Origin: an uncultured SAR116 cluster alpha proteobacterium
GTDB lineage: Bacteria > Pseudomonadota > Alphaproteobacteria > Puniceispirillales > Marisalimonadaceae
Direction of reading: 5' to 3'
Assembly: GCA_902517275.1 (NCBI GenBank)
Contig: CABYBQ010000003.1
Span: 1 to 64,000 of the forward strand
Length of the DNA stretch: 64,000 nt
Each line of letters begins with the position of its first letter. The stretch's first letter is position 1. The notes beneath the pieces are model-generated. The model was not told where the DNA came from, made no database searches, and saw nothing but the letters and a program-made list of their open reading frames with translations. This document shows positions 41,013 to 51,838 of the stretch, in pieces. The position numbers and the translations under genes are program-made.

Positions 41013-42275
41013 ATGAATATTTTAGTTGTAGGTGGAGGTGGCAGAGAACATGCTATTGCTTATTCATTATCAAAATCTCTATTAATAAAAAAGCTAATAG
41101 TTGCCCCTGGTAACCCTGGGATTGAAACTTTTGCTAAATGTTATCCCATAGCTGTAGATGATATTGATGGACAATGTAAGTTAGCAAAAGATATCAAAGC
41201 AGATATTGTTTTCATAGGACCAGAAATCCCCTTAGTGCTTGGCTTAAAAGATAAATTATCAGATATAGGCATTAATGCGTTTGGACCATCTAAAGAAGCT
41301 GCACAATTAGAAGGATCAAAAACTTTCTCACGAAATTTCTGCAAAAGATATAATATTCCACAACCAAATTTCAAATATTGTAGCGATCTAAATACTGCAA
41401 AAGATCAGATAGAATTGTTAAATGGATACTGTGTTGTAAAGGCAGATGGTCTTGCTGCAGGCAAAGGTGTTGTTGTTTGCGACACAGTTAATGAAGCAAT
41501 TGAAGCATCCACTCAAATGCTGGAAGACAATAAATTTGGCGATGCTGGAAAATCTATTCTAGTTGAAGAAAGAATAACCGGTATCGAAGCAAGTGTGTTT
41601 GCAGTATCAGATGGCAATACCGCAATTGTACTTGGGACTGCTCAAGATCATAAGAGAGCTTATGATAATGACCAAGGTCCAAATACTGGAGGCATGGGAG
41701 CCATATCTCCAGCACCAGCATTAAATGAAGAGTTAAATAAAAATATTTTTAATAATATTATAATGCCTACGATTAATGGAATGAGATCCGATGGTATCCC
41801 TTATGAAGGTATTCTGTATGCCGGTGTTATGCTTACTGATCAAGGACCTAAAGTGATTGAATTTAACTGCAGGTTTGGAGATCCCGAAACACAGGTGGTA
41901 CTTCCACGCCTTAGAACAGATTTAGTAGATATTATTCATAACACTGTTACAAACAATCTTGAAAATACTCCCATTGAACTTACTGACAACACTGCAATTA
42001 CTGTTGTAATAGCAAGTAAGGGTTATCCCAGAACATTTAAAAAGGGAATTGAATTACCATCACTAAATAATTTAAATAAGCAAGATGATATATTTATTTT
42101 CCATTCTGGTACTGCAAAAAATGATAATGAAAATCTTATTTCAAGTGGTGGAAGAGTTTTGTCTGTTACAGCAATTGGAAACAATGTCCAAGACTGCAGG
42201 CACAAAGCATATAAGGCTGTTGAGGAAATAAATTGGAATAAAGGCTTTTATAGAAGAGATATAGGTAAAGTCTAA
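41013..42275 (+). CDS. purD: Phosphoribosylamine-glycine ligase
   Basis: MNILVVGGGGREHAIAYSL, VKADGLAAGKGVVV, QDHKRAYDNDQGPNTGGMGA, EFNCRFGDPETQVVLPRL. Confidence 0.99.
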   Translation: MNILVVGGGGREHAIAYSLSKSLLIKKLIVAPGNPGIETFAKCYPIAVDDIDGQCKLAKDIKADIVFIGPEIPLVLGLKDKLSDIGINAFGPSKEAAQLEGSKTFSRNFCKRYNIPQPNFKYCSDLNTAKDQIELLNGYCVVKADGLAAGKGVVVCDTVNEAIEASTQMLEDNKFGDAGKSILVEERITGIEASVFAVSDGNTAIVLGTAQDHKRAYDNDQGPNTGGMGAISPAPALNEELNKNIFNNIIMPTINGMRSDGIPYEGILYAGVMLTDQGPKVIEFNCRFGDPETQVVLPRLRTDLVDIIHNTVTNNLENTPIELTDNTAITVVIASKGYPRTFKKGIELPSLNNLNKQDDIFIFHSGTAKNDNENLISSGGRVLSVTAIGNNVQDCRHKAYKAVEEINWNKGFYRRDIGKV

Positions 42276-42277
42276 AA

Positions 42278-42724
42278 TTACCTAATATTGTAAAAAAAAT
42301 CTTTTAAAAGTCTTTCTGACTGATCTGCAGAAAAACCTGAATAGATTTCAATTCTTGTTTTATTGTCTAAGAAAACTCTAACTCCATTGTCAATGGCACC
42401 ACCCTTCTTGTCCTCTGCTCCATAGTATAACCTTCTTATTCTAGTCTGTTTAATAAGTCCTGCACACATAACGCAGGGTTCTAAGGTAACCCAAATATCA
42501 CAATCATTTAAAAATCTTTGACCTGTTATTTTTAAAGCTTTTTCAATAACTAGTTTCTCAGCATGACACGTAGGATCATTTCTTGTTTCAACTAAGTTGT
42601 GTGCCTTAGCAATAACGTTTCCACATCCACCAACTATTATGGCCCCAACAGGCACTTCATCTTTGTTTTTAGCTTTAATCGCTTCCTTAATAGCTAAACT
42701 CATATAATCAATTTGATTTAGCAA
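42278..42724 (-). CDS. tadA: tRNA-specific adenosine deaminase
   Basis: EVPVGAIIV, DPTCHAEKLVIEKA, TLEPCVMCAGLIKQTRIRRLYYGAEDKKGGA. Confidence 0.95.
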   Translation of the reverse strand: MLNQIDYMSLAIKEAIKAKNKDEVPVGAIIVGGCGNVIAKAHNLVETRNDPTCHAEKLVIEKALKITGQRFLNDCDIWVTLEPCVMCAGLIKQTRIRRLYYGAEDKKGGAIDNGVRVFLDNKTRIEIYSGFSADQSERLLKDFFYNIR

Positions 42725-42784
42725 ATTTAATCCTTATTAGTCAGTTATGTTGCTAATAGTACTTAAAAGCTATAATACAAAACT

Positions 42785-43618
42785 ATGAAAAATACTTTTA
42801 AAAAAAATAATTCTGAAACATTATCCAATAAAACTGCTGCTAAAAAATCAAAAGCACTTGATACTGGACCAGAAAGAATTGCTAAAGCTATTGCAAGATC
42901 AGGCTTATGTTCCAGAAGAGAAGCTGAGCGATGGATAATTAATGGTCAGGTAAAACTAAATAGTAAAATTTTAACTGAATGTGGAGTAAATGTTAATTCT
43001 AAGGATGTCATTGAAGTCAATGGTAAACCGCTACCCAATAAAGTAATAACTAAGTTATGGATGTACCATAAACAGAGAGGATATTTGGTTACAAACTATG
43101 ATCCAGAAGGTAGATCAACAATCTTCGATCAATTGAAAAATAAAATGGAGACAAGATTTATTTCTGTTGGTCGTTTAGATATGGATTCAGAAGGGCTTAT
43201 ATTACTAACTAATGACGGTGATTTAGCTAGAAAACTTGAATTACCTGCTACAGGATGGCTGCGTAAATATAGAGTTAGAGTTCATGGCTATGTGGTACCA
43301 AAAGATTTAGCACCACTGAAAAACGGAATTATAATTGATGGTATAAGATATGGTAGAATAGATGCCACTTTAGATAGACAGCAAGGAAGCAATGCTTGGC
43401 TTACTCTTAGTTTTAGAGAAGGTAAAAATAGAGAAGTTAGAAAGGTTATGAACCATCTAGGCTATAATGTTAATCGTCTAATTAGAATATCTTTTGGGCC
43501 TTTTAATCTAAAAAACCTTCCCTCTGGAGAATTAGAAGAAGTTAAAAATAAAGTATTAAAAGATCAATTAGGTTTATCTAAACCAAAAAATTTAAAACAA
43601 AATAAAAATAGAAAATAA
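42785..43618 (+). CDS. Pseudouridine synthase (RluB/RsuA family)
   Basis: S4 domain RIAKAIARSGLCSRREAERWI; VGRLDMDSEGLILLTNDGDLARKL; EGKNREVRKVMNHLGYNVNRLIR. Confidence 0.95.
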   Translation: MKNTFKKNNSETLSNKTAAKKSKALDTGPERIAKAIARSGLCSRREAERWIINGQVKLNSKILTECGVNVNSKDVIEVNGKPLPNKVITKLWMYHKQRGYLVTNYDPEGRSTIFDQLKNKMETRFISVGRLDMDSEGLILLTNDGDLARKLELPATGWLRKYRVRVHGYVVPKDLAPLKNGIIIDGIRYGRIDATLDRQQGSNAWLTLSFREGKNREVRKVMNHLGYNVNRLIRISFGPFNLKNLPSGELEEVKNKVLKDQLGLSKPKNLKQNKNRK

Positions 43619-43638
43619 TTATTACAACATTAAAGTCT

Positions 43639-44220
43639 ATGAGAATAATAAGCGGTAAATTTAGAGGGTTAAAACTTCAACCTCCAGTTGATTTCAGCAT
43701 AAGGCCTACATCTGATAGATTAAAAGAATCACTTTTTTCAATTTTAGAATCTAATAAATATAATATAAGAATTCCTAATTCTAACGTTATAGATATTTGT
43801 AGTGGAACAGGAGCATTAGGCATCGAGGCATTATCCAGAGGTGCTGGATTAATCTATTTTATTGATAAAGAACCAAAAGCAATTGATGTTCTCCAAAAAA
43901 ATATTTCAAAGTTAAAGATTGATAACAAAGATAAAATTTACATAAAAATTATAAAAGAGGACGCCCTAAAAGCACTTCAGGATATAAAAATTGTTTTTGA
44001 TGTTGTTTTGATAGATCCTCCATATCATTCAAATGTCATTGAAGAATGCTTGGTTAAATTAAAACAATATAATTTGATTGATTTTAACAGCTATATTTTT
44101 TCTGAGAGTAGCAAAAAGGAAAACTTCAATTTTGATGGCTTTGATTTGTTAGATACAAAAATTTATGGAAAATCCAAACTAACTATACTCAAGTTATCTA
44201 ACTCAGGCTCTATTGAATAA
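43639..44220 (+). CDS. rsmD: 16S rRNA (guanine966-N2)-methyltransferase
   Basis: MRIISGKFRGLKLQPP, RPTSDRLKESLFSIL, VLIDPPYHSN. Confidence 0.95.
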   Translation: MRIISGKFRGLKLQPPVDFSIRPTSDRLKESLFSILESNKYNIRIPNSNVIDICSGTGALGIEALSRGAGLIYFIDKEPKAIDVLQKNISKLKIDNKDKIYIKIIKEDALKALQDIKIVFDVVLIDPPYHSNVIEECLVKLKQYNLIDFNSYIFSESSKKENFNFDGFDLLDTKIYGKSKLTILKLSNSGSIE

Positions 44221-45981
44221 TTTTTCAATATCTTTTAATGAAAGACTGATAGAAGTTGGGCGACCATGATTGCATTGTCCTGAGTTTGGCGTGCGTTCCA
44301 TCTCTCTTAATAATTCATTCATTTCATTTTCATTTAAACTTCTCCCAGACCTTACGGATCTATGACAAGCTATATTACCTAATATTAAATCAATTTTAGC
44401 ATTATAAGAAGATGGCAAACCAACTGATGAAATATCATCTCCAAGGTCAATAATTATTTGTTTAATATCAGCCTCTCCTATTAAAGCAGGAACCTCTCTA
44501 ACGACTATCATTCCGTCACCAAACGGCTCAATTATAAACCCAATATCAGCTAGCAATTCGATATTTTCTGTAATTGCAGCTAATGGTATGGGTTCAAGAT
44601 TAACAACCTCAGGAAGTAATAAAATTTGTTTTTCAATAGATTTATTTTGCCGTGCTAGTTTCATTCTTTCTAAAACTAATCTTTCGTGAGCGGCATGCTG
44701 ATCAATAATCACAATCCCATTAGAATTTCTCGAGATTATATAATTTTTGTTGAATTGTGCCAAAGCAACTCCTAGCGGAAAATCTTCTTGAACAAAAACA
44801 TTTGTGACTTCATTTTGATTATTCTCATTTTTAACCGTCTTCACAGACGGAATTACATCTCCATGTTCAAAAAAAGATTGTTTAGTTTTATTTTGAATAT
44901 TTGTACTTAACTCTGTTATATTATTAAATCTTTTCAAAGCCTCTTTGGAAAGGTCAGTAGTCGTTTCGCTATAACTAATATGTAACTCTCTACTGATTGA
45001 ACCCACAATCAAACTTCTTATTAAGGCATTATCTTGAAACCTTACTTCTGTTTTACCGGGATGAACATTTACATCAATAAATTCAGAAGGTACATTTATG
45101 AACAAACAAAAAACAGGAAATCTTCCTTTTGGAAGTGTATCCCCATAAGCCGCTCTAATTGCTCCAGACAAGTTTCTATCTTGTATAAACCTTCCATTTA
45201 TAAAAAGATGTTGTTGATTATAATTCGATTTATTTAGCGTTGGAAGACCAATAAAACCATAAATATTTGCAAATTCATTTTCTTTTATTAGCTTAGAATT
45301 CTCAATTTTTATAGCTTCATTAGAAAAATTCAATCCCATTATATTTCTTATTCTATTTAAATACGAATTTTCATCTTCTATTTCTGGTCTTATATTAAAA
45401 ATTTCTCGGGCATCCGCTTGAAATTTAAATCCTACAAGTGGGTTTGCGAGAGCCTGTTTTAAAATTATTTGATGACAGTAACTTTTCTCAACTTGCTCAG
45501 ATTTTAGAAATTTTAACCTTGCTGGAGTTGCATAGAATAATTTTTTTACTGATATAATAGTTCCTATTTGACGTGATGAAGGGTAAGCTTCATTAAAGTT
45601 CCCCGCTGCAACATCTAATGACCATGCTTGATTAGAATCTATGAACTTCGTCTGAATATTTAACTCACTTACAGCAGCTATAGAAGGGAGTGCTTCTCCT
45701 CTAAAACCCAAATAAGCTATTTTGTTTAAATCGTTATTGGGAAGTTTAGAAGTAGCGTGTCTTTCAATAGCCATAGGAATTAAATTTTTTTTAATTCCAA
45801 TACCATTATCTGAAACTGATATTAGATTTTTACCTCCATTATCAATAGTTATATCAATCTGGGTTGCGTCTGCATCTATAGAATTTTCTATTAATTCTTT
45901 TAATGCTGAAGATGGTCTTTCGACAACTTCTCCAGCAGCTATTTGATTTATAAGATTTTCAGGAAGCCGTCTTATGTCCAT
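44203..45981 (-). CDS. mutL: DNA mismatch repair protein MutL
   Basis: RRLPENLINQIAAGEVVERPSSALKELIENSIDA, FRGEALPSIAAVS, VHPGKTEVRF, GQCNHGRPT. Confidence 0.98.
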   Translation of the reverse strand: MDIRRLPENLINQIAAGEVVERPSSALKELIENSIDADATQIDITIDNGGKNLISVSDNGIGIKKNLIPMAIERHATSKLPNNDLNKIAYLGFRGEALPSIAAVSELNIQTKFIDSNQAWSLDVAAGNFNEAYPSSRQIGTIISVKKLFYATPARLKFLKSEQVEKSYCHQIILKQALANPLVGFKFQADAREIFNIRPEIEDENSYLNRIRNIMGLNFSNEAIKIENSKLIKENEFANIYGFIGLPTLNKSNYNQQHLFINGRFIQDRNLSGAIRAAYGDTLPKGRFPVFCLFINVPSEFIDVNVHPGKTEVRFQDNALIRSLIVGSISRELHISYSETTTDLSKEALKRFNNITELSTNIQNKTKQSFFEHGDVIPSVKTVKNENNQNEVTNVFVQEDFPLGVALAQFNKNYIISRNSNGIVIIDQHAAHERLVLERMKLARQNKSIEKQILLLPEVVNLEPIPLAAITENIELLADIGFIIEPFGDGMIVVREVPALIGEADIKQIIIDLGDDISSVGLPSSYNAKIDLILGNIACHRSVRSGRSLNENEMNELLREMERTPNSGQCNHGRPTSISLSLKDIEKLFNRA

Positions 45982-45995
45982 AACAGGTTTCCTTA

Positions 45996-46517
45996 TTATT
46001 TTATCAGTAAAGGCTTTCCAGAATTTATGTCTAGAGCATGAGAAGGAGTTGAATTAATTTTTTGTCCAGATGATTCATTTTTTCTAATTCTTAACGCTTC
46101 TTTTTTAGCGTCTATTACTACACCTGTTTCTGGAACATCTCCAAATAAGATTTGTATACCAGTCCTCTCACTTAATGATATACCAAGTGTCTCTTCGTCA
46201 ACTATCTTCCTAATATTTTTTGGAACATTCTTGGAACTAAATAACTCACCAAAACTATTCGCTTCGTTCTTATTTTCCATATTAATTTCGTTAGTAAGGT
46301 TAAAATCATTTTTATTATCTTCTGCATCATTGTTTTTAAGAACTTCGGGATCTATTTTATAACCTGGTGGTACAATAAGTGATGGTGTAAAAGCTATAGA
46401 AAATTCATCTGGTATAACCTTTTCTTTTCCTACAGCTTTTCGAAAATCAGAGCAACTAGACAATGACGTTGTTAAGGGTAATAAAAAAACAAATATTTTT
46501 ATAAATTTATTTTTCAT
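45996..46517 (-). CDS. DUF3035-like lipoprotein
   Basis: Lipobox-like TSLSSC; DEFSIAFTPSLIVPPGYKI. Start set at internal Met (MKNKFIKIF) by the signal peptide. Confidence 0.75.
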   Translation of the reverse strand: MKNKFIKIFVFLLPLTTSLSSCSDFRKAVGKEKVIPDEFSIAFTPSLIVPPGYKIDPEVLKNNDAEDNKNDFNLTNEINMENKNEANSFGELFSSKNVPKNIRKIVDEETLGISLSERTGIQILFGDVPETGVVIDAKKEALRIRKNESSGQKINSTPSHALDINSGKPLLIK

Positions 46518-46995
46518 AGTAAGAACTTTCAGCAGTAAAAAATTGATTAAAAAGAAATAAAAACGCACCAATAAAAATTATTGTATCAGCAAGATTAAAA
46601 GCTGGCCAGTGTAAATCGTCAATATAAAAGTCTATAAAGTCAACAACCTTACCGTAAATTATTCTATCAATTGCATTACCAATTGCTCCACTTGCAATTA
46701 AAATAAATCCCAAAGAAGAATATCTTGGCATTTTGAAAGAAGAAAAAATTAACCATATGCTCACCAAAAAAGCAAAAATAGTGAAACCGTATCTACCTAT
46801 TTCTCCAGAGTCCTGAAAGAAGCCAAAAGAGATGCCGCTATTCCAAACCGGGGTCATAGAAAGAAATGAAGTTAATTTTATTGACTGATATTTAATAAAA
46901 AGGTTTTCAATAGCCCATAATTTGGTAGCATAATCAAGAAAAATGAAGATTATCAAAATTAATAAAAGATTAAATATACCAATATTTTTTTTCAT
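46507..46995 (-). CDS. lspA: Signal peptidase II (prolipoprotein)
   Basis: DYATKLWAI, WNSGISFGFF, GAIGNAIDRIIYGKVVDFIDF, FNLADTIIFIGA. Confidence 0.97.
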   Translation of the reverse strand: MKKNIGIFNLLLILIIFIFLDYATKLWAIENLFIKYQSIKLTSFLSMTPVWNSGISFGFFQDSGEIGRYGFTIFAFLVSIWLIFSSFKMPRYSSLGFILIASGAIGNAIDRIIYGKVVDFIDFYIDDLHWPAFNLADTIIFIGAFLFLFNQFFTAESSYYEK

Positions 46996-46999
46996 TTAA

Positions 47000-49768
47000 C
47001 TATTTTTGTAAAACACTTGTGCATCTGTAACATACTTCAATATCGTCTTTCACTTCATTAACAACCTTCCAACACCTCATGCATTTGCCCCCAGATGCAA
47101 GTTCTACTTGAACATTGATTGTTGGTTTAGACAAATTTTTGTTAAGATTTATTTCAACATCAGAACAAATAAATATTTCTGGTAAATTAATACCTTCAAG
47201 CTTCTTATAAGCCTCATTATTAGCCTCAATAATAACCTTTGCTTGAAGGCTTGACCCTAATAACCCCTCTTTTCTTTTTTCTTCAATTGCAGTTGTTACT
47301 ACAGATCTTAATTCCCTGATCTCTGACCATTTATTTCCAATTAAATCATTTTGCCAATCTTCTTTTGGCTTAAAGTAAGTTTGGAGATGAATAGAGTTCT
47401 CTTGATCATTATATCTACTTTGCCATGCTTCTTCAGCGGTAAAACATATGATTGGAGCAAGCCAAGTAGTAAGTGATTTGAATAAAATATCCATTACAGT
47501 CCTACAAGACCTTCTTTCTATCCCTTTTAATTCTTCGCAATATAAAGTATCTTTTCTAATATCAAAATAAAAAGCAGACAAATCAACCGTACAAAAATTG
47601 TGTATGTCTAAATAAATATCGTGCAGATTAAAGTTTTCTGTGTTTTCTTCTATTTTTTTACTTAACTCAGATACTCTATGTAAAACCCATTGCTCTAATT
47701 CTGGCATCTCACTAAAGGTAATTTTTTCGTCATCCTCAAATCCATTTAAAGCACCTAAAAGATATCTAAGAGTATTCCTTAGTCTTCTATAATGATCGGA
47801 GTGTCTAATAAGTATCTCTTTTCCAATTCTTAGATCGTCATAATAATCTGACCCAACAACCCACAAACGTAATATATCAGCTCCGAACTCATTAATTACT
47901 TTTTGGGGTGCAGTTATATTACCTAAAGATTTAGACATCTTTCGGCCTTGCTGATCTAAAACAAATCCATGTGTTAATACGGCATCATAAGGTGCCCTTC
48001 CACGAGTTCCACAACTTTCCAACAAAGAAGAATGGAACCATCCTCTATGCTGATCCGTTCCTTCAAGATATAAAGATGCAGGCCAAAATAAATCATTTCG
48101 CTCTTCTAAGACAAATGAATGAGTTGAACCAGAATCAAACCAAACATCAGCAATATCAGTTACGGCTTCATAATCTTCAGACTTATATTTTGAACCTAGA
48201 AAATATGAAGAAGGTTTTTGAAACCAAGCATCAGCTCCCTCTTTTTTAAATGCCTCAACAACTCTATCAACAACTTCTTGATCCCTAAGAGGTTCTTGTG
48301 TTTTTTTATTTACGAAAATAGCTAACGGAACACCCCATGCTCTTTGCCTTGAAATACACCAATCAGGTCTATCCTCTATCATTTTTGTAAGTCTATTTTC
48401 ACCTTGAGGAGGAAAAAAATTAGTTTCTGATAAAGCCTTAAGAGCAGTATCTCTTAAATTATTGGTTTTCATTGAAATAAACCATTGGGGTGTAGTTCTA
48501 AAAACCAGAGGTGCCTTCGATCTCCAACTATGTGGATATGAATGGTTTAAAGTGCCTCTTCCAATTAGAGCATTATGCTCAGACATTATATCCGCAATTT
48601 TTTCATTATCTTTTAAAACACGTAATCCACCTAATAGAGGTAATTCATTAAATAATATTCCATTATCAGAAACAGTTTCGGGTATTGGCAAATTATGTTT
48701 TTTTCCTAATTCAAAATCATCTGCCCCATGTCCAGGTGCAATATGAACAAACCCTGTACCTTGGTCAGTAGTTACAAAATCAGCCTCTAGCAATAGAACA
48801 TCGTGATCATAACCGTAACCATTTAATGGATGAGCTAAAACTGATCCTGCGAATTCACTCCCTTTTAATTGCTTAGAAACGTTATAATCTAATATATAAA
48901 GCTCTTTTATCGCTTCTTCTAGCAATTGAGTGGCCACTACTATTTTATCACCAATTTTGGCTAGTGAATTTTCACTAACACTAGTAATTTCTAATAGAGT
49001 GTAATCTATGTCCTTTCCATAAGCGACAGCTCTATTGCCAGGCATCGTCCAAGGAGTTGTTGTCCAAATTATGATTTCATAATCGTCAAGTATTTCTATT
49101 GGGGCTTTTTTAATTGGAAATCTTGCAAATATTGTAGTGCTGACATGGTCATGGTATTCAATTTCAGCTTCAGCAAGAGCAGTTTTCTCTACAGGTGACC
49201 ACATTACAGGTTTGACACCTCTATATAAACTTCCATTCATCAGAAACTTACCAATTTCAGACATAATAATGGCTTCAGATTTATATTTCATTGTTGAATA
49301 TGGATCTTCCCAATCACCGTAAACACCTAATCTTTGAAATTCTTCTGATTGAATGTCCATCCACTTAGAGGCAAAATCACGACATTCTTTTCTAAACTCT
49401 ACAACTGGAATATCGTCTTTATTTTTTTTCTTTTTTCTATAATTTTCCTCTATTTTCCACTCAATTGGCAACCCATGACAATCCCAACCAGGTACATAAT
49501 TGGCATTTTTACCAAGCATTGACTGTGATCTATTAATTACGTCTTTGATAATTTTATTTAGGGCATGTCCTATATGTAAATTACCATTAGCATAAGGTGG
49601 ACCGTCATGAAGTATAAATGGCTTGGAATTCTTTCTTTGTTCTCTAAGTTTCTTAAATAACTTTGTATCTTCCCATATTTTTAATATTTGTGGTTCCTTA
49701 TTAGGCAAACCAGCTCTCATAGAAAAATCTGTTTTTGGTAAATAAACGGTATTTTTATAATCAGTCAT
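47000..49768 (-). CDS. ileS: Isoleucyl-tRNA synthetase
   Basis: HDGPPYANGNLHIGHALNK (HIGH), GWDCHGLPIEWK, GRKMSKSLGN (KMSKS), C-terminal Zn finger CMRCWK...CYRC. Confidence 0.99.
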   Translation of the reverse strand: MTDYKNTVYLPKTDFSMRAGLPNKEPQILKIWEDTKLFKKLREQRKNSKPFILHDGPPYANGNLHIGHALNKIIKDVINRSQSMLGKNANYVPGWDCHGLPIEWKIEENYRKKKKNKDDIPVVEFRKECRDFASKWMDIQSEEFQRLGVYGDWEDPYSTMKYKSEAIIMSEIGKFLMNGSLYRGVKPVMWSPVEKTALAEAEIEYHDHVSTTIFARFPIKKAPIEILDDYEIIIWTTTPWTMPGNRAVAYGKDIDYTLLEITSVSENSLAKIGDKIVVATQLLEEAIKELYILDYNVSKQLKGSEFAGSVLAHPLNGYGYDHDVLLLEADFVTTDQGTGFVHIAPGHGADDFELGKKHNLPIPETVSDNGILFNELPLLGGLRVLKDNEKIADIMSEHNALIGRGTLNHSYPHSWRSKAPLVFRTTPQWFISMKTNNLRDTALKALSETNFFPPQGENRLTKMIEDRPDWCISRQRAWGVPLAIFVNKKTQEPLRDQEVVDRVVEAFKKEGADAWFQKPSSYFLGSKYKSEDYEAVTDIADVWFDSGSTHSFVLEERNDLFWPASLYLEGTDQHRGWFHSSLLESCGTRGRAPYDAVLTHGFVLDQQGRKMSKSLGNITAPQKVINEFGADILRLWVVGSDYYDDLRIGKEILIRHSDHYRRLRNTLRYLLGALNGFEDDEKITFSEMPELEQWVLHRVSELSKKIEENTENFNLHDIYLDIHNFCTVDLSAFYFDIRKDTLYCEELKGIERRSCRTVMDILFKSLTTWLAPIICFTAEEAWQSRYNDQENSIHLQTYFKPKEDWQNDLIGNKWSEIRELRSVVTTAIEEKRKEGLLGSSLQAKVIIEANNEAYKKLEGINLPEIFICSDVEINLNKNLSKPTINVQVELASGGKCMRCWKVVNEVKDDIEVCYRCTSVLQK

Positions 49769-49805
49769 ATAACTTTCTCTATGTCAGTCAATTTATTGTT
49801 ACTTC

Positions 49806-49851
49806 TAAAATAACTTTTGTTTATTTTAAAAGTTTATAATTATAAACTTTT
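49806..49851 (-). repeat. Tandem AT-rich palindromes at the ribF/ileS junction
   Basis: TAAAATAA-CTTTTGT-TTATTTTA (49806-49828), then the perfect 24-bp palindrome AAAAGTTTATAATTATAAACTTTT (49828-49851) spanning the ribF stop codon. Confidence 0.75.
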
Positions 49852-50835
49852 TAACTTATGAAAGTCATAAGCCATTTTTGTATCAAGCTCGATCTGTTTT
49901 TTTAATTCAGATAAGGAATTAAATTTCGTTTCTGATCTTAAAAACTTTAAAAGTTCTACCTTTATTCTTTTACCATATAGATTTATATTAAGATCTTCAT
50001 TATTTAAATCAATTACATGAGTTTCTAAATTAACAGAATCTCCAGAGACAGTTGGTCTTGTACCTATGTTTGAGATAGATGGCAACCAGTCATTTGAGAT
50101 TTCTAATTCTTTCTGGTCTGTAATTTTCAACCTAGTTACATAAACTCCAAGTGGCGGTTTTAAAAATTTTTTTATATCTAAGTTTGCGGTTGGAAAACCA
50201 ATTTCTCTACCTTTTTGCTTACCCTGTTCCACAACACCTGTAATGCACCAATTTCTTCCAAGAAGAGAATTTGCTATATTCAACTGTCCATCTTGAATTA
50301 ATTTTCTTATTGTTTGAGAGCTTATAATTTCTAATTCTTTACCTTTTATAGAATGTGTTTGTTTTAAGTCCACACCTATAATTTCCAAACCTAATTTACT
50401 AGCAAAATTTCTATTTCCTTCAATCGTACCTTCCCTATTTTTTCCAAATCTAAAATTTGATCCTGCAAACATTTTAGTTACTTTGAGAGTTTCATTTAAT
50501 ATTTTGGATAAAAAGTCATTTGCACTACAATTTTTTAATTCTTCATTAAACTCAATTATAAATAAATAATTAACGCCGATCTCTCTTAACAAGTTCTCTT
50601 TTTCCAATGCATCTAAAAGCTTAAAAGAAGAATTGCCTGAACTAAAAAAATCTCTTGGATGAGGATCAAAAGTTACAACACCAAAAGCAAGATTATTTTC
50701 AAGAGCGCTTAATTTAGCTGTTTCTAGAAGTTTTACGTGGCCTTGGTGAATACCATCGAAATTACCAATTGCAATTGAAATGTTTTTGTCAATTTTAGGA
50801 GCGATACCACCAAATTTCCATTTAATAATTTTCAT
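49840..50835 (-). CDS. ribF: Bifunctional riboflavin kinase/FAD synthetase
   Basis: IAIGNFDGIHQGHVKLL, FDPHPRDFF, ETHVIDLNNEDLNINLYGKRIKVELLKFLRSETKFNSLSELKKQIELD. Confidence 0.97.
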   Translation of the reverse strand: MKIIKWKFGGIAPKIDKNISIAIGNFDGIHQGHVKLLETAKLSALENNLAFGVVTFDPHPRDFFSSGNSSFKLLDALEKENLLREIGVNYLFIIEFNEELKNCSANDFLSKILNETLKVTKMFAGSNFRFGKNREGTIEGNRNFASKLGLEIIGVDLKQTHSIKGKELEIISSQTIRKLIQDGQLNIANSLLGRNWCITGVVEQGKQKGREIGFPTANLDIKKFLKPPLGVYVTRLKITDQKELEISNDWLPSISNIGTRPTVSGDSVNLETHVIDLNNEDLNINLYGKRIKVELLKFLRSETKFNSLSELKKQIELDTKMAYDFHKLKSL

Positions 50836-50977
50836 AAAATTGTTATAACCTTTTTAAGATTTTAAACTCAAGCTGATATATAATAAATTTCAAAGTGTTT
50901 GTATCTTTTTTTGTTATATATGTTTGAATTATGTGAAATAGTATTGAATGTTAAAAAGCTACTTTGATTAGCCATCA

Positions 50978-51838
50978 ATGGAGATTAATTTTTTGGGTGA
51001 TAAAATAAATATAAATTTAGAAATTATTTCTAACTTAATTAATAGCTCCATACAAATATTCGTTGCCTATGCCGGCCAGGTATTAGGAGCTACTCTTATT
51101 CTTATTCTGGGTTTTTATTTTGCTGGTAAACTTAGTAAAGTTGCCCGCAAAAACTTAAGTCTTTTCAATAAAATAGATCCGTTAATTGTCCCAATAATCG
51201 GAAATATTATAAGATATGGAATAATAATAATTACATTAATAGCTGTTTTAGGACAATTTGGAGTCCAAACAACTTCTATTATCGCTGTCTTAGGTGCAGC
51301 TGGTTTAGCAATTGGCTTAGCATTGCAAGGAACTCTGTCAAACGTGGCGGCTGGTGTAATGTTATTACTACTTAGACCATTTACTACTGGTGATTGGGTG
51401 GAAACTGGTAATGTCTCTGGTACCATAAGAGAAGTAGGCCTATTTACTACAATTATAGACACATTTGATAATGTTTATGTATCAATACCTAATTCTAGTA
51501 TTTGGAATAGTACAATAACAAACCACTCACATTACGAAACCCGACGTATAGATGTTGATATTGGAATTCACTATGACACCGATTTGGAATTGGCTTCAGA
51601 GGTTTTATTAAAACTAGCTGACGATGATAGAGTTAAGAACAAACCCAAAGCACCTCAATTCCTTGTTATGAAATATGACGATAGCGCGATAGTGGTTAGA
51701 CTAAGACTATATTCACATACTAAGGATTGGTATACTTTGTATACTGATTTAATGCGTAAACTCAAACCTGCTCTTGACGAAGCAGGTATTGAAATTCCAT
51801 ATCCACATAGAGTTATTTCTTCAAAAAATACAGCTTAA
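50978..51838 (+). CDS. MscS-type small-conductance mechanosensitive channel
   Basis: AVLGAAGLAIGLALQGTLSNVAAGVMLLLLRPFTTGDWVE (TM3), YVSIPNSSIWNSTITNHS. Confidence 0.95.
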   Translation: MEINFLGDKININLEIISNLINSSIQIFVAYAGQVLGATLILILGFYFAGKLSKVARKNLSLFNKIDPLIVPIIGNIIRYGIIIITLIAVLGQFGVQTTSIIAVLGAAGLAIGLALQGTLSNVAAGVMLLLLRPFTTGDWVETGNVSGTIREVGLFTTIIDTFDNVYVSIPNSSIWNSTITNHSHYETRRIDVDIGIHYDTDLELASEVLLKLADDDRVKNKPKAPQFLVMKYDDSAIVVRLRLYSHTKDWYTLYTDLMRKLKPALDEAGIEIPYPHRVISSKNTA

